Assembly: GCF_042453785.1 (NCBI RefSeq)
Contig: NC_091673.1
Coordinates: 15,285,501-15,349,500 of the forward strand
DNA length: 64,000 nucleotides
Origin: Malus domestica
Lineage: Eukaryota > Streptophyta > Magnoliopsida > Rosales > Rosaceae
Reading direction: 5' to 3'
Shown here one piece after another: positions 44,639 through 56,150 of the stretch (the first letter of the stretch is position 1; each line of letters opens with the position of its first letter). Below the pieces are notes generated by a model. It ran no database searches. It was given only the letters and a program-made list of their open reading frames with translations, and was not told the origin of the DNA. The position numbers and the translations under genes are program-made.

Positions 44639-46926
44639 GATTTAGAACGAAAATTATCAAGAAGTATTGTACAAGGCAATAAATTTCTGCTGATAAGTCC
44701 CCTTGCCAAACATGGCAAGCTTTAAGGCAAGGCAAGGAAAGGCTATTTACTTTTGTTCCCTAGTTACTCTGTCAAGGGGAAGCTTACCAAAGGGTATAGG
44801 TTTGTACCCTTTGAATTGTACATGTATGGGGGAATTTTAGGTTGGATATAGAATGAGCTTTTCTCTAATTCATTAAATCGTTTTATGTTGATTTCAATTT
44901 GATTATTTGTCCAAAATGTTTTATGGCTTAGCTTAATTTGAATAAGTCAAGATATGTGAGTTACGTTAGTTGATCAAGGCAATTTGTCCACTTACTTGCA
45001 TCTAAGTTCAAATTTTCCTCCCCGTAGTTTGGAATAGTTTAGAATAAGAAAATAATTTCTACACACTTTTTTCTCCATTTTTATACCATGCTTGTTCTTG
45101 TTTGTTGATTTTCTTTATTCTATTTGATGTAATGGTCAGAAATATATAAGCATAACGTGTAAATGTGGAAACAGATGGTGTGTTGAAATCAATTCCGCTA
45201 AAATACTTGACTTGCCAAAAATGCAAGTTCGATTGAAGGCAACATAAATGCATGATAGATCTAATGAGAGTTACATTTGTAGTAAACACAAGTACTTCAA
45301 CCAAGTTACCCTAGTTGGTGAGCACAAACCCAATTGGGAAAACAAGGATCTTGGCACTGATTGAGGTGCAACATTCAGACAACAAAGCTTGGTAGCTTGC
45401 TGGATCTGCAAATTGGAAGAAAACATCTTGGATTGGTTTTATGCTTGGAATTATGGAAAGGAAAAAAACAGATGATGTGGAAGTGACAAGCATGTGAGCT
45501 ATTTGGTTGGTTGCAAATCAACCTAAAAGGAAATGCTATTCATTTGGGTATAAACATATGTTCTTGTTTAAATTATTGGAATCAATTAGGGCCGTTGGCA
45601 AAGGAGCTGCATCATTGCAGGCATCGATTTTCAATTCTCTTTAATCAGATCATACATAATTAATCATGACATAATTAATCACTTCTCTTTTCCTCTCTGA
45701 ACTTTGCATGACGTTTTGTGATTGATACTTTATAGAGTCGTTAGAGTAGTATGATTGAAGCTTAATCACCAAACCCTACTCTCATCATTATTCACTAAAC
45801 TTTTTCATTTGCGATATAATCAAGCATCTAATTTAAAATCAATTAGCAACAAATTAATAGGTTCTTGGTCGGTCTTTCATGGCATAATAATGAGGAATAT
45901 GTGGTGCAAGAGGTGTTACGTACATTTTCGACATGAAATTTTGCATGTAAGACTCATCTTGAGTTGTCAATTATTATGAAAAACAAATAACTTGAAAGTG
46001 AAAATAATTTGATCTTCAATTTGTTTGATTCTCATAGTGATTTATATTGATTAACAAGAATCATGGAATCAAGATACTTCAATTGGTTATTTGGAACCCT
46101 TAGTAAGATATACTGTACATACCTTGGTGAGACAACACACACGTTCCATTATGAGCAAACCCTATCATTGCTGAAACACTTTCGTTTGGTGAGAGTAGAA
46201 TACTTATTTATCATCTGTAAGAGTTGTGCCTTCTGTATTCTACAGATAAGTTAATTGTTATTGGTGTATTAAATCTGTGATCCCAATATCTTGTTGTTTT
46301 TATGATTTCAGAAATATCTTACATTAAACTCAACAATTTCAGTAAACTTAAAAGTAGCTCTATTATACTACTATTAATTCATTTCTCACTTTAAACATGT
46401 TTGATTAAACAGTTTTCGCTAGGGTTCGAAAACAACTCTTCAGACTCTTCCCTCAGCATGTCACGTTTCGATACAACTACATGCATGATCATGCATTTGT
46501 TTCAAAAGGCATTCCTTTCATTTTCGATACCATGTTTGAGTTCTCTCTTTAAAGTCTAAAAACCATATTTTCCATTTCTTTTAGGAATTCTTTTCGGTTC
46601 TTTTTCTTATATAGTTTTCAACTTTGGTGTCCCTTCCATGCTGGCAGGCCCAGCAAGCCACATGACCTCTCACTTTTGATACAGGCCCTGTCGGCTGAGG
46701 CGAACATAGAATTGTTGGGAATGTGAAATCATAATTATCATATATCGAAAAATTGGGAAATTATGTATGAGTTTAGAAGGAGTTAGAGTTGAGTCTTTCA
46801 CGTTTTATGGTGAAATATCAAATCCTTTATGTTATTAGAATACTTTTCTAACGTGTTGAATCAACACCCTATTGTCAATATATTGCGATAAAACTTTAAC
46901 TTCCTCGAAAACTTCACTAAGTAAAT
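44639..46926. other. Intergenic DNA
   Basis: The first about 250 bp are the likely 3' UTR of the small gene. The rest is AT-rich with no feature that I can support. Confidence 0.45.
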
Positions 46927-46939
46927 AATCTTTTTGTGT

Positions 46940-47069
46940 GCAAGTGATGATCCTTTACCACGATGATGGAAAGATGTTGAGCCATTGCATGATGGCATGG
47001 GTTCAAATTCTGGCTTTAGCTAATCTAACATCTAAACTAACAAAATCTATCGTTTACCAAAAAAAAAAA
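46940..47069 (+). mobile_element. tRNA-related SINE with 13-bp target duplication
   Basis: A 130-bp body contains a B-box-like 'gggttcaaattctgg' and ends in A12. The direct repeat AATCTTTTTGTGT flanks it at 46927-46939 and 47070-47082. The tail and long target duplication are diagnostic of LINE-driven retroposition. Confidence 0.8.
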
Positions 47070-47082
47070 AATCTTTTTGTGT

Positions 47083-48041
47083 AGTAACGTTTCCAAACTG
47101 GCAGTGGAACAATAAAAAGAGTGAGACTGACAAATTATTGAAAACAAATGAATATTTGTCAGGGAATATTTGCGTTGATTTTGCTTTGAGATCTAGATAG
47201 CTATTAGTTTTATTTATTTTTCCTTTTTTATGGATGAGATTTGAGATTTGAGATCAGGGATTTATAATTCCCAAATTTAAAAAAAAAAAAAAAAAAAAAA
47301 ACCGGTGAATTATTCAACGATAATGAATCCAGTGGTGCCGCACCTACGTTTGTGTCCATCCATATCTCGGAATGGAATTGAAAGCTCAACATTTGCTTTT
47401 AAAACACAAGAAAATGTCACGATTCACAACTCATGATAGATAACAATACGGAGATTCTTACCAAATTTTCCGTTATATATGTATTTACATTTTATGTAAT
47501 CACAAAAGGAGAATCATGCAAAAGTCCATGGTAGTTTCTTACTTTAACATACCTTGAGATTTGATGAATTATATAATTCAATCTTCAACTCATATGCGAT
47601 GAGTCTTATGTTAGTGATTTTTTTTTTGTTTTTGGAACAAACGATGATATCTACATTAGAAGGGTGGGAGAGTGGGCTAAATCTTACAATGAACTAGCCC
47701 ATAATAATATGATTCAAATTCATCACTGGCGAAAATCGAACTTAAGACCTCTCACTTATGTGTGAAGAAGAATGCCATTAGATTGTAGCACTAAGTGACA
47801 GTTAACATGTTAAATAGAATATCGATAGATAAAAAATAAAAATAAAATTTTATTAACTCTCCACATATAATTGAATGCACCCTACACCTATTTTCTCAAT
47901 TAAAATTTTTCTTAATAAATTCTACTTATATTCTCATTTGCCCACATACCCAACGCTACTTACACCAAACTTTTCACACACACCCCATACTTTCTACGAA
48001 CTCTCCACCTTTTTTTTCGGCCAAAGAAAATTCATTAAAAC
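47083..48041. other. Intergenic DNA with a poly(A) run
   Basis: A21 lies at about 47280-47301 after 'atttgagatttgagatc'. A SINE is listed separately at 47616. No gene. Confidence 0.4.
47616..47806 (-). mobile_element. tRNA-derived SINE, same family as 16996-17165
   Basis: Poly(T) at the left marks the minus-strand tail. The minus strand begins with 'tagtgctacaatctaatggc', an A-box-like start, and has a B-box-like 'aagttcgattttcgcc' near 47735. The family has 'agtgagaggtcttaagttcg' near this box. Confidence 0.6.
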
Positions 48042-49038
48042 TATTGTAAATAGTGAGTATGTATGCCCACATGCATACGGTAAAATTTTCATCTACTTAA
48101 TAATGTAATTTGTTTGTTTTCAAGGTAGTTGCTCTATAAATAGAGCATTATTGATAAAAACGTGTTATAAATAAGCAAAAGTTTAGAGAGATAACCTTTG
48201 CTAGGGACAGGAGTGAGGTTGTTGCAAAATATTATACTAATAAAATATTGCAAAGGAAGTGATGGATATTATTGCTATTAGTTGTTTTTCTCTTTCTTTT
48301 CTTGTTGTGTCTTTTGTTTTGAACACTCGTAATGCTCTATTTATAGAGCAACTACCTTGAAACAAACAAATTACAATATTAAGCATATGAAACTTTATGT
48401 ATGTGGGCATAACCTTTGCTAGGAACAGGAGCAAGGCTGTTGCAAAATATTACACTAACAAAATATGGCAGAGGAAGTGATGAATACTATTACTATTAGT
48501 TGTTTTTCATTTTCTTTTCTTGCTGTGTCTTTTGAACACTCGTAATGCTCTATTTATAGAGCAACCACCTTAAAAACAAACAAATTACACTATTAAGCAT
48601 ATGAAAATTTTACTATATGCATGTGGGCATACATACCCACTATTTACAACACTGGATGTCATCACCGTGTATCTATATGGAGAATTAGATATTGACATAT
48701 ATATGAAAGTCCCAAAAGGACTTAAGTTGTCTGAAACAACTAACAAACCACGAAGTATGCTCTCAATCAAATTAAGGTGATCATTATATGGGCAAGACAT
48801 TTTTAGAAATTGATGAAAGAAAATGAAATCTCATAAATATAATAGAGACAATTTTCACAGGCGGGCAATCTTCAAAGCATGCATTTTGAATACAATTGAT
48901 ACCTCTATAAAAGGAGAGGCAACACAGCAAGAAAAGAAAGTGAAAAACAACTAATAGTAATAATATCCATCACTTCCTCTGCAATATTTTGTTAGTGTAA
49001 TATTTTGCAACAACCTCGCTCATGTCCCTAGCAAAGAG

Positions 49039-49388
49039 TGTTGTAAATATGGTGGATGTCCACGTTGGCCACTAATCCACTAAGCTACAAGTGGGAATAA
49101 GGGCTGTCTTCCACTGTCTGCCAAAGCTTGCTTCCCACGACTCCTGTTTTTTATATAAATGTAACACACACCAAACATAGTGGTGATACGAAGAAAAGAG
49201 AAACAGAAGGAAGAGAGAAAAGATAGGAAGAAGAGATGAGAGAATAGAGAGAGTTATCTTTGTAATCTTATTACACTAGATTATAAATGAAAACACCACT
49301 GCTACTTCGAGGACGTACTCCAATCACACTGACTGTAAAGGAACCTCGTAAATTTTGTGTCATGTTTATTTATTTCGCTACACACACG
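49039..49388 (+). repeat. Probable solo LTR of a second Copia family
   Basis: It starts TGTTGTAAATATGGTGG and ends near 'tttcgctaca'. It contains the TATA box 'tttatataaatgtaac' at about 49151 and a purine-rich leader. The two families share only the first bases. No target duplication is clear. Confidence 0.5.
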
Positions 49389-49649
49389 TGTTATAAATAG
49401 GCAAAAGTTTAAAGAGATAACCTTTACTAGGGACATGAGCGAGGCTGTTGCAAAATATTACACTAACAAAATATTGCAGAGGAAGTGATGGAAATTATTA
49501 CTATTAGTTGGTTTTCACTTTCTTTTCTTGTTGTGTCTTTTGAACACTTGTAATGCTCTATTTATAGAGCAACTACCTTGAATACAAACAAATTACACTA
49601 TTAAGTATATGAAAATTTTACTGTATGCATGTGGGCATACATACTGATA

Positions 49650-50130
49650 CATTAGTTGCTACATCTTCCAATCACTTAGAAATAATTGCTTTACATGAAG
49701 CAAGTTGTGAATGTTCTTGGTTAAGATCAATAATCCATCATATTCGGAATTCATGTGGTCTACCTTCAAAGACAGACACTCCAACTGTCATCCACGAAGG
49801 TAATGCAGCCTGTGTTACCCGGATGAAAGAATGATTCATCAAGGGCGACAAGACTAAACACATATCTCCAAGGTTTTTCAGTGCACATGAGTCTTAAAAG
49901 GCTAAAGTTATTGAAGTCAAACAAATTCGTTTCAATGAAAATTTGGCAGACATGTTCACCAAATCTTTACCAAAGTGCACATTTCAGAAGTTAGTGCAGG
50001 GAATCGGATTATGTTAGCTTACCAAATTGAAGAATGCGGAATCAGGGGGAGCATCCATGATACATGCATGTTATACTCTTTTTCCTTCGATTAGGAAATT
50101 TCCCACTGGGTTTTTCCTATCAAGGTTTTA
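49650..50130 (+). pseudogene. Copia RNase H fragment
   Basis: LVATSSNHLEIIALHEASCE and CSWLRSIIHHIRNSCGL run open to a stop at 49834. The frame then continues FIKGDKTKHISPRFFSAHES and LADMFTKSLPKCTFQKLV, the usual Copia C-terminus. It matches 60612-60995. Confidence 0.8.
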
Positions 50131-50136
50131 ATGAGA

Positions 50137-50403
50137 TATAAATAGGCAAAAGTTTAGAGAGATAACCTTTGCTAAGGACAGAAGCGAGGCTGTTGCAAAA
50201 TATTACACTAACAAAATATTGCAGAGGAAGTGATGGATATTATTGCTATTAGTTGTTTGCTCTTTCTTTTCTTGTTGTGTCTTTTGAACACTCGTAATGC
50301 TATATTTATAGAGCAACTACCTTGAAAACAAACAAATAACACTATTAAGCATATGAAAATTTTACTGTATGCATGTGGGCATACATACCCACTATTTACA
50401 ACA
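50137..50403 (-). repeat. 3' LTR of Copia element 1
   Basis: On the minus strand it starts TGTTGTAAATAGTGGGTATG and has the TATA palindrome 'ctctataaatagag'. It matches 61481-61751. Confidence 0.85.
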
Positions 50404-51595
50404 CTCTCCCATAGATGCCCACATATCAACATCAGTTGCCTCGTTAAAACCTTACTTAGAAAAACCCAGTGGGAAAAAAACCATAGCAAAGGAAAAAGAG
50501 TACAACTTTACCCAGATTGTTGATATGGTGTTAAGCATGCTTATGTTGCCTCATTAAAACCTTGATATGAAAAACCCAATGGGAAAAATCCTAATCGAAG
50601 GAAAAAGAGTACAACATGCATGTATCATCGATGCTCCCCCTGAATTGTATCTCCCCCTGGATCCACATTCTTCACATTGGTAAGCCGATGTAATCCGATT
50701 CCCTGCACTAACTTCTGAAATGTACACTTTGGTAGAGATTTGGTGAACAAGTCTGCCAGATTTTCATTGGAACAGATTTGTCTGAGTTCAATAACTTTAG
50801 CCTTCTGAAACTCATGTGCACTGAAAAACCTTGGAGATATGTGTTTAGTCTTGTTACCCTTGATGAATCTTTCCTTCATTTAGGCAACATAGGCTGCATT
50901 ATCTTCATGGATGACAGTTAGAGTGTCTATCTTTAAAGGTAGACTGCATGAATTCTGAATATGATGGATTATTGATCTTAACCAAGAACATTCACGACTT
51001 GTTTCATGTAAAACAATTATTTCCGAGTGATTGGAAGATGTAGCAACTAATGTTTGCTTTGTTGAGTGCCATGAAATTGCAGTATCTCCATTAGTGAACA
51101 TATATCCAGTTTGTGAGCGGGCTTTGGACGGATCAAAAAGGAAACCAGCGTTTGCATATCTAACAAGAATCTGGTCATTTATGGATTTCCCTGAGTAGAA
51201 GAGACCCATGTTTGTTGTTTCACGAAGGTATCGCAAAACATCTTTGACTCACTTCCAATGACGAATTGTTGGAGCAGAGTTATACCTTGCAAACAAGTTG
51301 ACTGAAAAAAATTATATATGGTCTAGTACATTGTGCTAAATACATTAAAGCACATTTTGCACTCAAATATGGTACTTCTGGACCAAGAACCATTTCATTA
51401 TCTTCTTTTGGATGGAATGGATCTTTCTTAATGTCCAAAGAATGAATGACCATTGGGGTGCTCAATGAATAAGCCTTGTCCATGCCAAATCGCTTCAATA
51501 TTTTTTCAATGTAAGCTGATTGATGGACCAAAATTTCATTAGCACAATGCTTGATCTGCAGGCCGAGACAATAATTTGTTTTCCCAAGGTCTTTC

Positions 51596-52934
51596 TGTAG
51601 ATATCAAAATTTCGGTAAATAAATGTTGACCGATAAATCAAAGTTTCAACGCTTATGTATTACATAAATTTTACACGTAGCGTGTGTCTAAACAAAAAAT
51701 CAAAAAAAGTTGGAAAAGTCATCAAACAGGACACGTGTCAACACCTGGCAGAAACGACTTATTTCATCTGGAATATTATATTCAAAATTAAGCCTTGGAA
51801 ATTTCTATAAATAGAAGGCTAATTTATTCATTTAAGGAACCAAAATCATTAGGCAAAATTCTGAAGCTCTGAAACTCTGAAACTCCGAAGCTCTCAAGCA
51901 TCTAGGTTCCTGAAGAATCAAGAAAGCCTTCTTTGTTCTTCGTTCATCGTTCTTCCAAGATCAAGCCCCGACGGCCCTTGGATCAACAATCATCCACCTT
52001 CAAGATCAAGCCTCGACGACCCTTGAAGAAAGCCTTCTTCGTTCTTCATTCATCGTTCTTCCAAGATCAAGCCCCAACGGCCCTTTGGATCAACAATCAT
52101 CCACCAATTCAAGATCAAGCCCCGAGGGCCCTTGAAGAAAGTGTTCTTCGTTCTTCGTTCATCGTTCTTCCAAGATCAAGCCCTGACGGCCCTTGGATCA
52201 ACCATCCACCAATTCAAGATCAAGCCCTAGAGGCCCTTGAAGAACTTCCACCAATTCGAGATCAAGCCCCTACGGCCCTTGAAGAAAGTGTTCATCGTTC
52301 ATCATCCATTCATCCCAAAGAATCAAAAAAGCCTTCTTCGTTCTTCGTCCTTTGTTCATCGTTCATCCAAGATCAAGCCCCGACGGCCCTTGGATCAACA
52401 ATCATCCACCTTCAAGATCAAGCCCCGACGACCTTTGAAGAAAGCCTTCTTCGTTCTTCGTTCTTCGTTCATCGTTCTTCCAAGATCAAGCATCGACGGC
52501 CCTTGGATCAACAAGCCACCGTTCTTCAAGATCAAGCCCAAAAGCCTTTGAAGATCCGTTCATCACTGTTCTTCAAGATCAAGCCCAAAAGCCCTTGAAG
52601 ATCAGCTCATCACCGTTATTCAAGATCAAGCTTTAACGGCCCTTGAAGAAACATTCATCCTCAAGATCAAGCCCCAACGGCTCCTTGAAGATCCGCTCAA
52701 ATCCACCTTCAAAGATCAAGCCCACAGCCCCTTGAAAAAACTTCCAACAGTTCATCCAAGATCAAGCCTCAACGACCCTTGGATCAACGAAACATCCACA
52801 AATCAACACCTTACTGAGATCGAATCAGAGGATCCAATTTGAGAGAGATTGTAACCCAAAATCATCAAAATACAAATATTTGTTTGTGCACGTTGTTCTT
52901 GTCTCTTTCGTTTCAGGAAATTTTCGTGTTCACA
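51596..52934 (+). mobile_element. Solo LTR of the LARD family inserted in Copia element 1 (1339 bp)
   Basis: It starts TGTAGATATCAAAATTTCGG and ends CGTGTTCACA. The 5-bp target duplication CTTTC is perfect at 51591-51595 and 52935-52939. It matches the LTR at 7506-8636 in reverse orientation but has a longer hairpin-unit array (51950-52790). A solo LTR forms by recombination between the two LTRs of a full element. Confidence 0.95.
51950..52790. repeat. Hairpin-unit array of the solo LTR, about 16 units
   Basis: By eye there are about 16 units. Those beginning TCCAAGATCAAG end CCTTGGATCAA (for example 51955, 52058, 52170, 52367, 52480, 52756). Those beginning TTCAAGATCAAG end CCTTGAAGA (for example 51998, 52108, 52215, 52412, 52525). 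In the first half the two kinds mostly alternate. ORFs such as the one from 51933 are repeat translation. Confidence 0.85.
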
Positions 52935-53235
52935 CTTTCATTTCAAATTCGCTTTTCAGATATTCAGCAGTTTTATTGAGCTCTTCAGAGGTTCCAACTA
53001 GGTTCATATCATCGACATTTACTGCCACTATAGTAAATCCAGTATTTGATTTCTTAATGAACACATAAGGGCATATAACATTGTTGGTATATCTTTCTTT
53101 GATCAAATACTCACTGAGACGATTATACCACATTCGTCCAGATTGTTTCAGCCCATATAATGATCGCCTTAATTTAATTGAGAACATACATCGTGGTTTG
53201 TTAGTTGTTTCAGGCAACTTAAGTCCTTATGGGAC

Positions 53236-53238
<3 letters not shown>

Positions 53239-53277
<39 letters not shown>
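53239..53277. repeat. (TA)n microsatellite inside Copia RT
   Basis: About 19 TA units expand a short 'acatatatatga' present in element 2 (59770). On the minus strand it reads as an Ile-Tyr repeat. Confidence 0.9.
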
Positions 53278-53280
<3 letters not shown>

Positions 53281-54970
53281 AGTATCTACTTCTCCATATA
53301 GATACGTGATCATGACATCCATAAGTCGCATGTCAAGTTTTTCTGAAGCTATCAAACTTATAAAGTAACGGAATGTAATTATGTCCATTACAGGAGAGTA
53401 CGTCTCTTCGTAATCAATTCCAGGTCTTTGTGAAAAACCATGTGCAACGAGTCGTGCTTTATATCTTGCAATCCCATTTTCTCGTTGTGTTTTCTTGTGA
53501 ATACCCATTTGTAACCCACAGGGTTTACACCAGGCGGGGTTTGGATTACCGGTCCAAAAACACTTCGCCTTTCCAAGGAATTTAATTTTGCCTAGATTGC
53601 ATATTTCCACTTAGGCCAATCTTGTCTCTATTTGCATTCATCAACAAAGGGGAGCTCAATATCATCGCTTAATATAATATCAGTGGCTACTGCAAATGCG
53701 AACATGTCGTCAATGATTATTTCATTTCGATCCCACAATTCGTTAATACTTGCATAATTTATGCATATTTCTTTGCTTTCATGTACTTCTATCTCTTCAG
53801 GGACATATGTCTCATCAATGACATTTTCTTTTTCTAGAAGTACAAAATCATGAATTATGGATTTATCATTCATTTTCTTTTCCTAAATGATTTCATTTAG
53901 ATTCAGCTGTGCCCTCATCTTTCTCTTTGAAGGGGCTGAATCTTTTGAACCTAGGGGTCTACCACGCTTTAGGCGTGCACCAGATGAATCATTTGCTGCT
54001 ACTTTATTTTGTCCAACAGGGACATCAATTCTTGCAGGTGCATTTGCAGCTAATATATGTGACTTTGTCACTTTCGAAGCATCATTAAATGCATCTGGCA
54101 TTTGATTAGCCATACTTTGAAGGTGAACGATCATTTTCACTTCATTTTCACATTGAATGCTTCACGGATTAAAATGAAATAAGGTGGGAACAACCCATGT
54201 CAACTCTTGTCGTTCTTCTGGAACGGTCTTTTCTCCCCTAACGACGGGAATACTGTCTCATTAAAGCGACAATCAGCAAAATAAGCTGTAAACATATCAC
54301 CTGTCAAGGGTTCCAAATATCTAATGATAGATGGTGAATCAAAACCCACATAAATTCCCAGTCTACAATGAGGTCCCATTTTAGTGCGTTTTGGCGGTGT
54401 AATAGGCACATAAATAGAACAACCAAAAACTCGTAAATGTGAAATGTTTGGCTGATTCCCAAACACGAGTTGCATTGATGAGTATTGGTGGTTAGCTATG
54501 GGTCTCAATTGAACCAATGGTGCAACATGTAAGATTGCATGTCCCCATGTAGAGACTGGCAATTTTGTTTTCATGAGCAGAGTGCGAGCTATTAATTGAA
54601 GCTGCTTGATAAATGCCTCTGCTAAACCATTTTGAGTATGGACATGAGGAACAGGGTGTTCAACATCAATGCCCAGTGTCATGCAGTAATCATCAAAGGT
54701 TTGAGATGTAAATTTGCCAGCGTTATCAAGTTGGATTGACTTAATGGGATGATCAGGGAACTGTGCTTGCAACTTAATTATTTGAGCAAAAAGTCTCGCA
54801 AAAGCTACATTTCGAGTAAATAATAGGTAAACCTTGTTGGGTATAAGTGCTCCCCTAGTTGAGTTGTCAAGCTTGATGGTTTTTGATTATTTGTGAATTC
54901 TAGGAGTTCACATGTACAAGTTGTACCACTCGTCTTCTGGTAGGTGGAATGAATGGTGAGTTGCTTTCAT

Positions 54971-55470
54971 CACTTGGTTGGTGGTACGAAGATGAGTTCC
55001 TTCTTCACCTGGTTGGTGGCATGAGTAGCAAGTTGCCAAATGATATTAAAGTACAGGTTGTACATTTCATCACCTGGTTGGTGGCATGAAGAAGAGTATG
55101 AGTTGTACATTTTATCACCTGGTTGGTGGCATGAAGATGAGTTCCTTCTTCACCTGGTTGGTGGCATGAGTAGCAAGTTGCCAAATGATATTAGAGTACT
55201 GGTTGTACATTTCATCACCTGGTTGGTGGCATGAAGGAGAGTACGGGTTGTACATTTTATTACCTAGTTTGTGGCATGAAGATGAGTTTCTTCTTCACCT
55301 GGTTGGTGGCATGAATGGCAAGTTGCCAAATGATATTAGAGTACGGGTTGTAAATTTCATCACTTGGTTGGTGGCATGAAGACGAGTACGGGTTGTACAT
55401 TTCATCACCTGGTTGGTGGCATGAAGATGAGTTCCTTCTTCACATTTCATCACCTGGTTGGTGAGAATAA
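54971..55470. repeat. 145-bp tandem array with three sub-repeats per unit
   Basis: The core 'cacctggttggtggcatga' recurs at 54971, 55006, 55071, 55116, 55151, 55216, 55261, 55296, 55361, 55406 and 55451. The steps 35-65-45 repeat exactly, giving a 145-bp higher-order unit in about 3.4 copies. Confidence 0.9.
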
Positions 55471-55479
55471 GGGCAAGGT

Positions 55480-56150
55480 GTCGAGGCACATTGTAGTAAG
55501 TGTCGAAGACACAAAGTATGTTGAACGCTTTCGAAGCACAGTTGGCTTATGTATGGATGTGTTGGAATGTATGATGTTTATGTATGAATGTGTTGGAATG
55601 TACAATGTTTATGTTGATTGATATGAGTGATGCTTATGAATGTTTTGCTATGCATGAAGGGATCCATGCTTTTGATATGTGAACCATGTTGGTTGTAACA
55701 CTTAGTATCACATACTTTGTGTCAAAGTACGCATGTTGAAGCTCTGAGTTGAAGTATAAGGGTAGGTCAACGTAGACCAAGTGTTCCAGTGCTAGGAAAG
55801 CAAAAGACCCAGAAGAAGTTGTCTGAATTCCCTTTTCTTTAAATATTTGCCGAATGGCTTGTGTGACAAAAGATCTCAAGCGGTTGACAGTCAAAACATT
55901 TGTAATGTGTATGCCTTCTTATAATAGCATTTCCTTCAGTACATAGTCCTCCATTTTGAAAGAGTGAGGCTTGGCCCTATAGTCATAATAGTCGATGGTA
56001 CGTTCACCCTTGGTTGTCTTGATACGAACTTTTATCCCTCTTGTTGTAATGGGCCTGCTGAGAGTAAAAATCATTCCTCTTACCAAGAGACAGATACGTT
56101 TGGTGACTTAGCGAGTAGCTAAATGAGGCAGGAGATGATGCAATGGGTGT
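55480..56150. other. Non-coding internal part of the gypsy element
   Basis: Short 'tgtatgaatgtgttggaatgt' repeats lie at about 55550-55610. No domain is recognised. Confidence 0.4.

Larger units (their letters stand above)
48042..50136. mobile_element. Mosaic of Copia LTR and pol fragments in both orientations
   Basis: Pieces of the Copia family seen at 50137-61751 occur in this order: LTR plus (48042-48150), LTR minus (48163-48410), LTR minus (48411-48651), RT fragment plus (48655-48792, DVITVYLYGELD), LTR plus (about 48921-49036), another LTR type (49039-49388), LTR minus (49389-49644) and RNase H plus (49650-50130). Minus LTR pieces lack their outer 20-25 bp at one or other end. This looks like repeated breakage and template switching rather than simple nesting. 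Confidence 0.7.
50625..54772 (-). pseudogene. Copia pol remnant (integrase, RT, RNase H)
   Basis: Integrase part: IKSIQLDNAGKFTSQTFDDY and VEHPVPHVHTQNGLAEAFIK. RT part: ARLVAHGFSQRPGIDYEETY and VDDMNLVGTSEELNKTAEY. RNase H part: ETSRECSWLRSIIHHIQNSC and LADLFTKSLPKCTFQKLV. The RT active site reads NVDD instead of the usual YVDD kept in element 2. There are several stops and frameshifts, a (TA)n expansion at 53239-53277 and a 1339-bp solo LTR inside RT. It cannot encode an active enzyme. Confidence 0.85.
50137..54832 (-). mobile_element. Copia element 1 (minus), 5'-truncated, interrupted by a solo LTR
   Basis: On the minus strand it holds integrase (54772-54200), a linker, reverse transcriptase (53610-52940 and 51595-51250), RNase H (51236-50625), a purine-rich tract at about 50404-50415 and the 3' LTR (50403-50137). 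Its 5' LTR, gag and the start of integrase are missing: the match ends at 54832. It is the inverted partner of 58236-61751. Confidence 0.85.

Noticed and set aside
51933..52598. 221-codon plus-strand ORF with repeating KIKPRRPL and related frames at 273-818 and 7705-8210
   Set aside because: The frames are open because the LTR hairpin unit lacks stops; the peptides only restate the DNA repeat and lie in LTR or LTR-like sequence.
51950..52790. CRISPR-like array of similar units and spacers
   Set aside because: Units and spacers are both variable, spacers are short and repeated, and this is plant LTR sequence.
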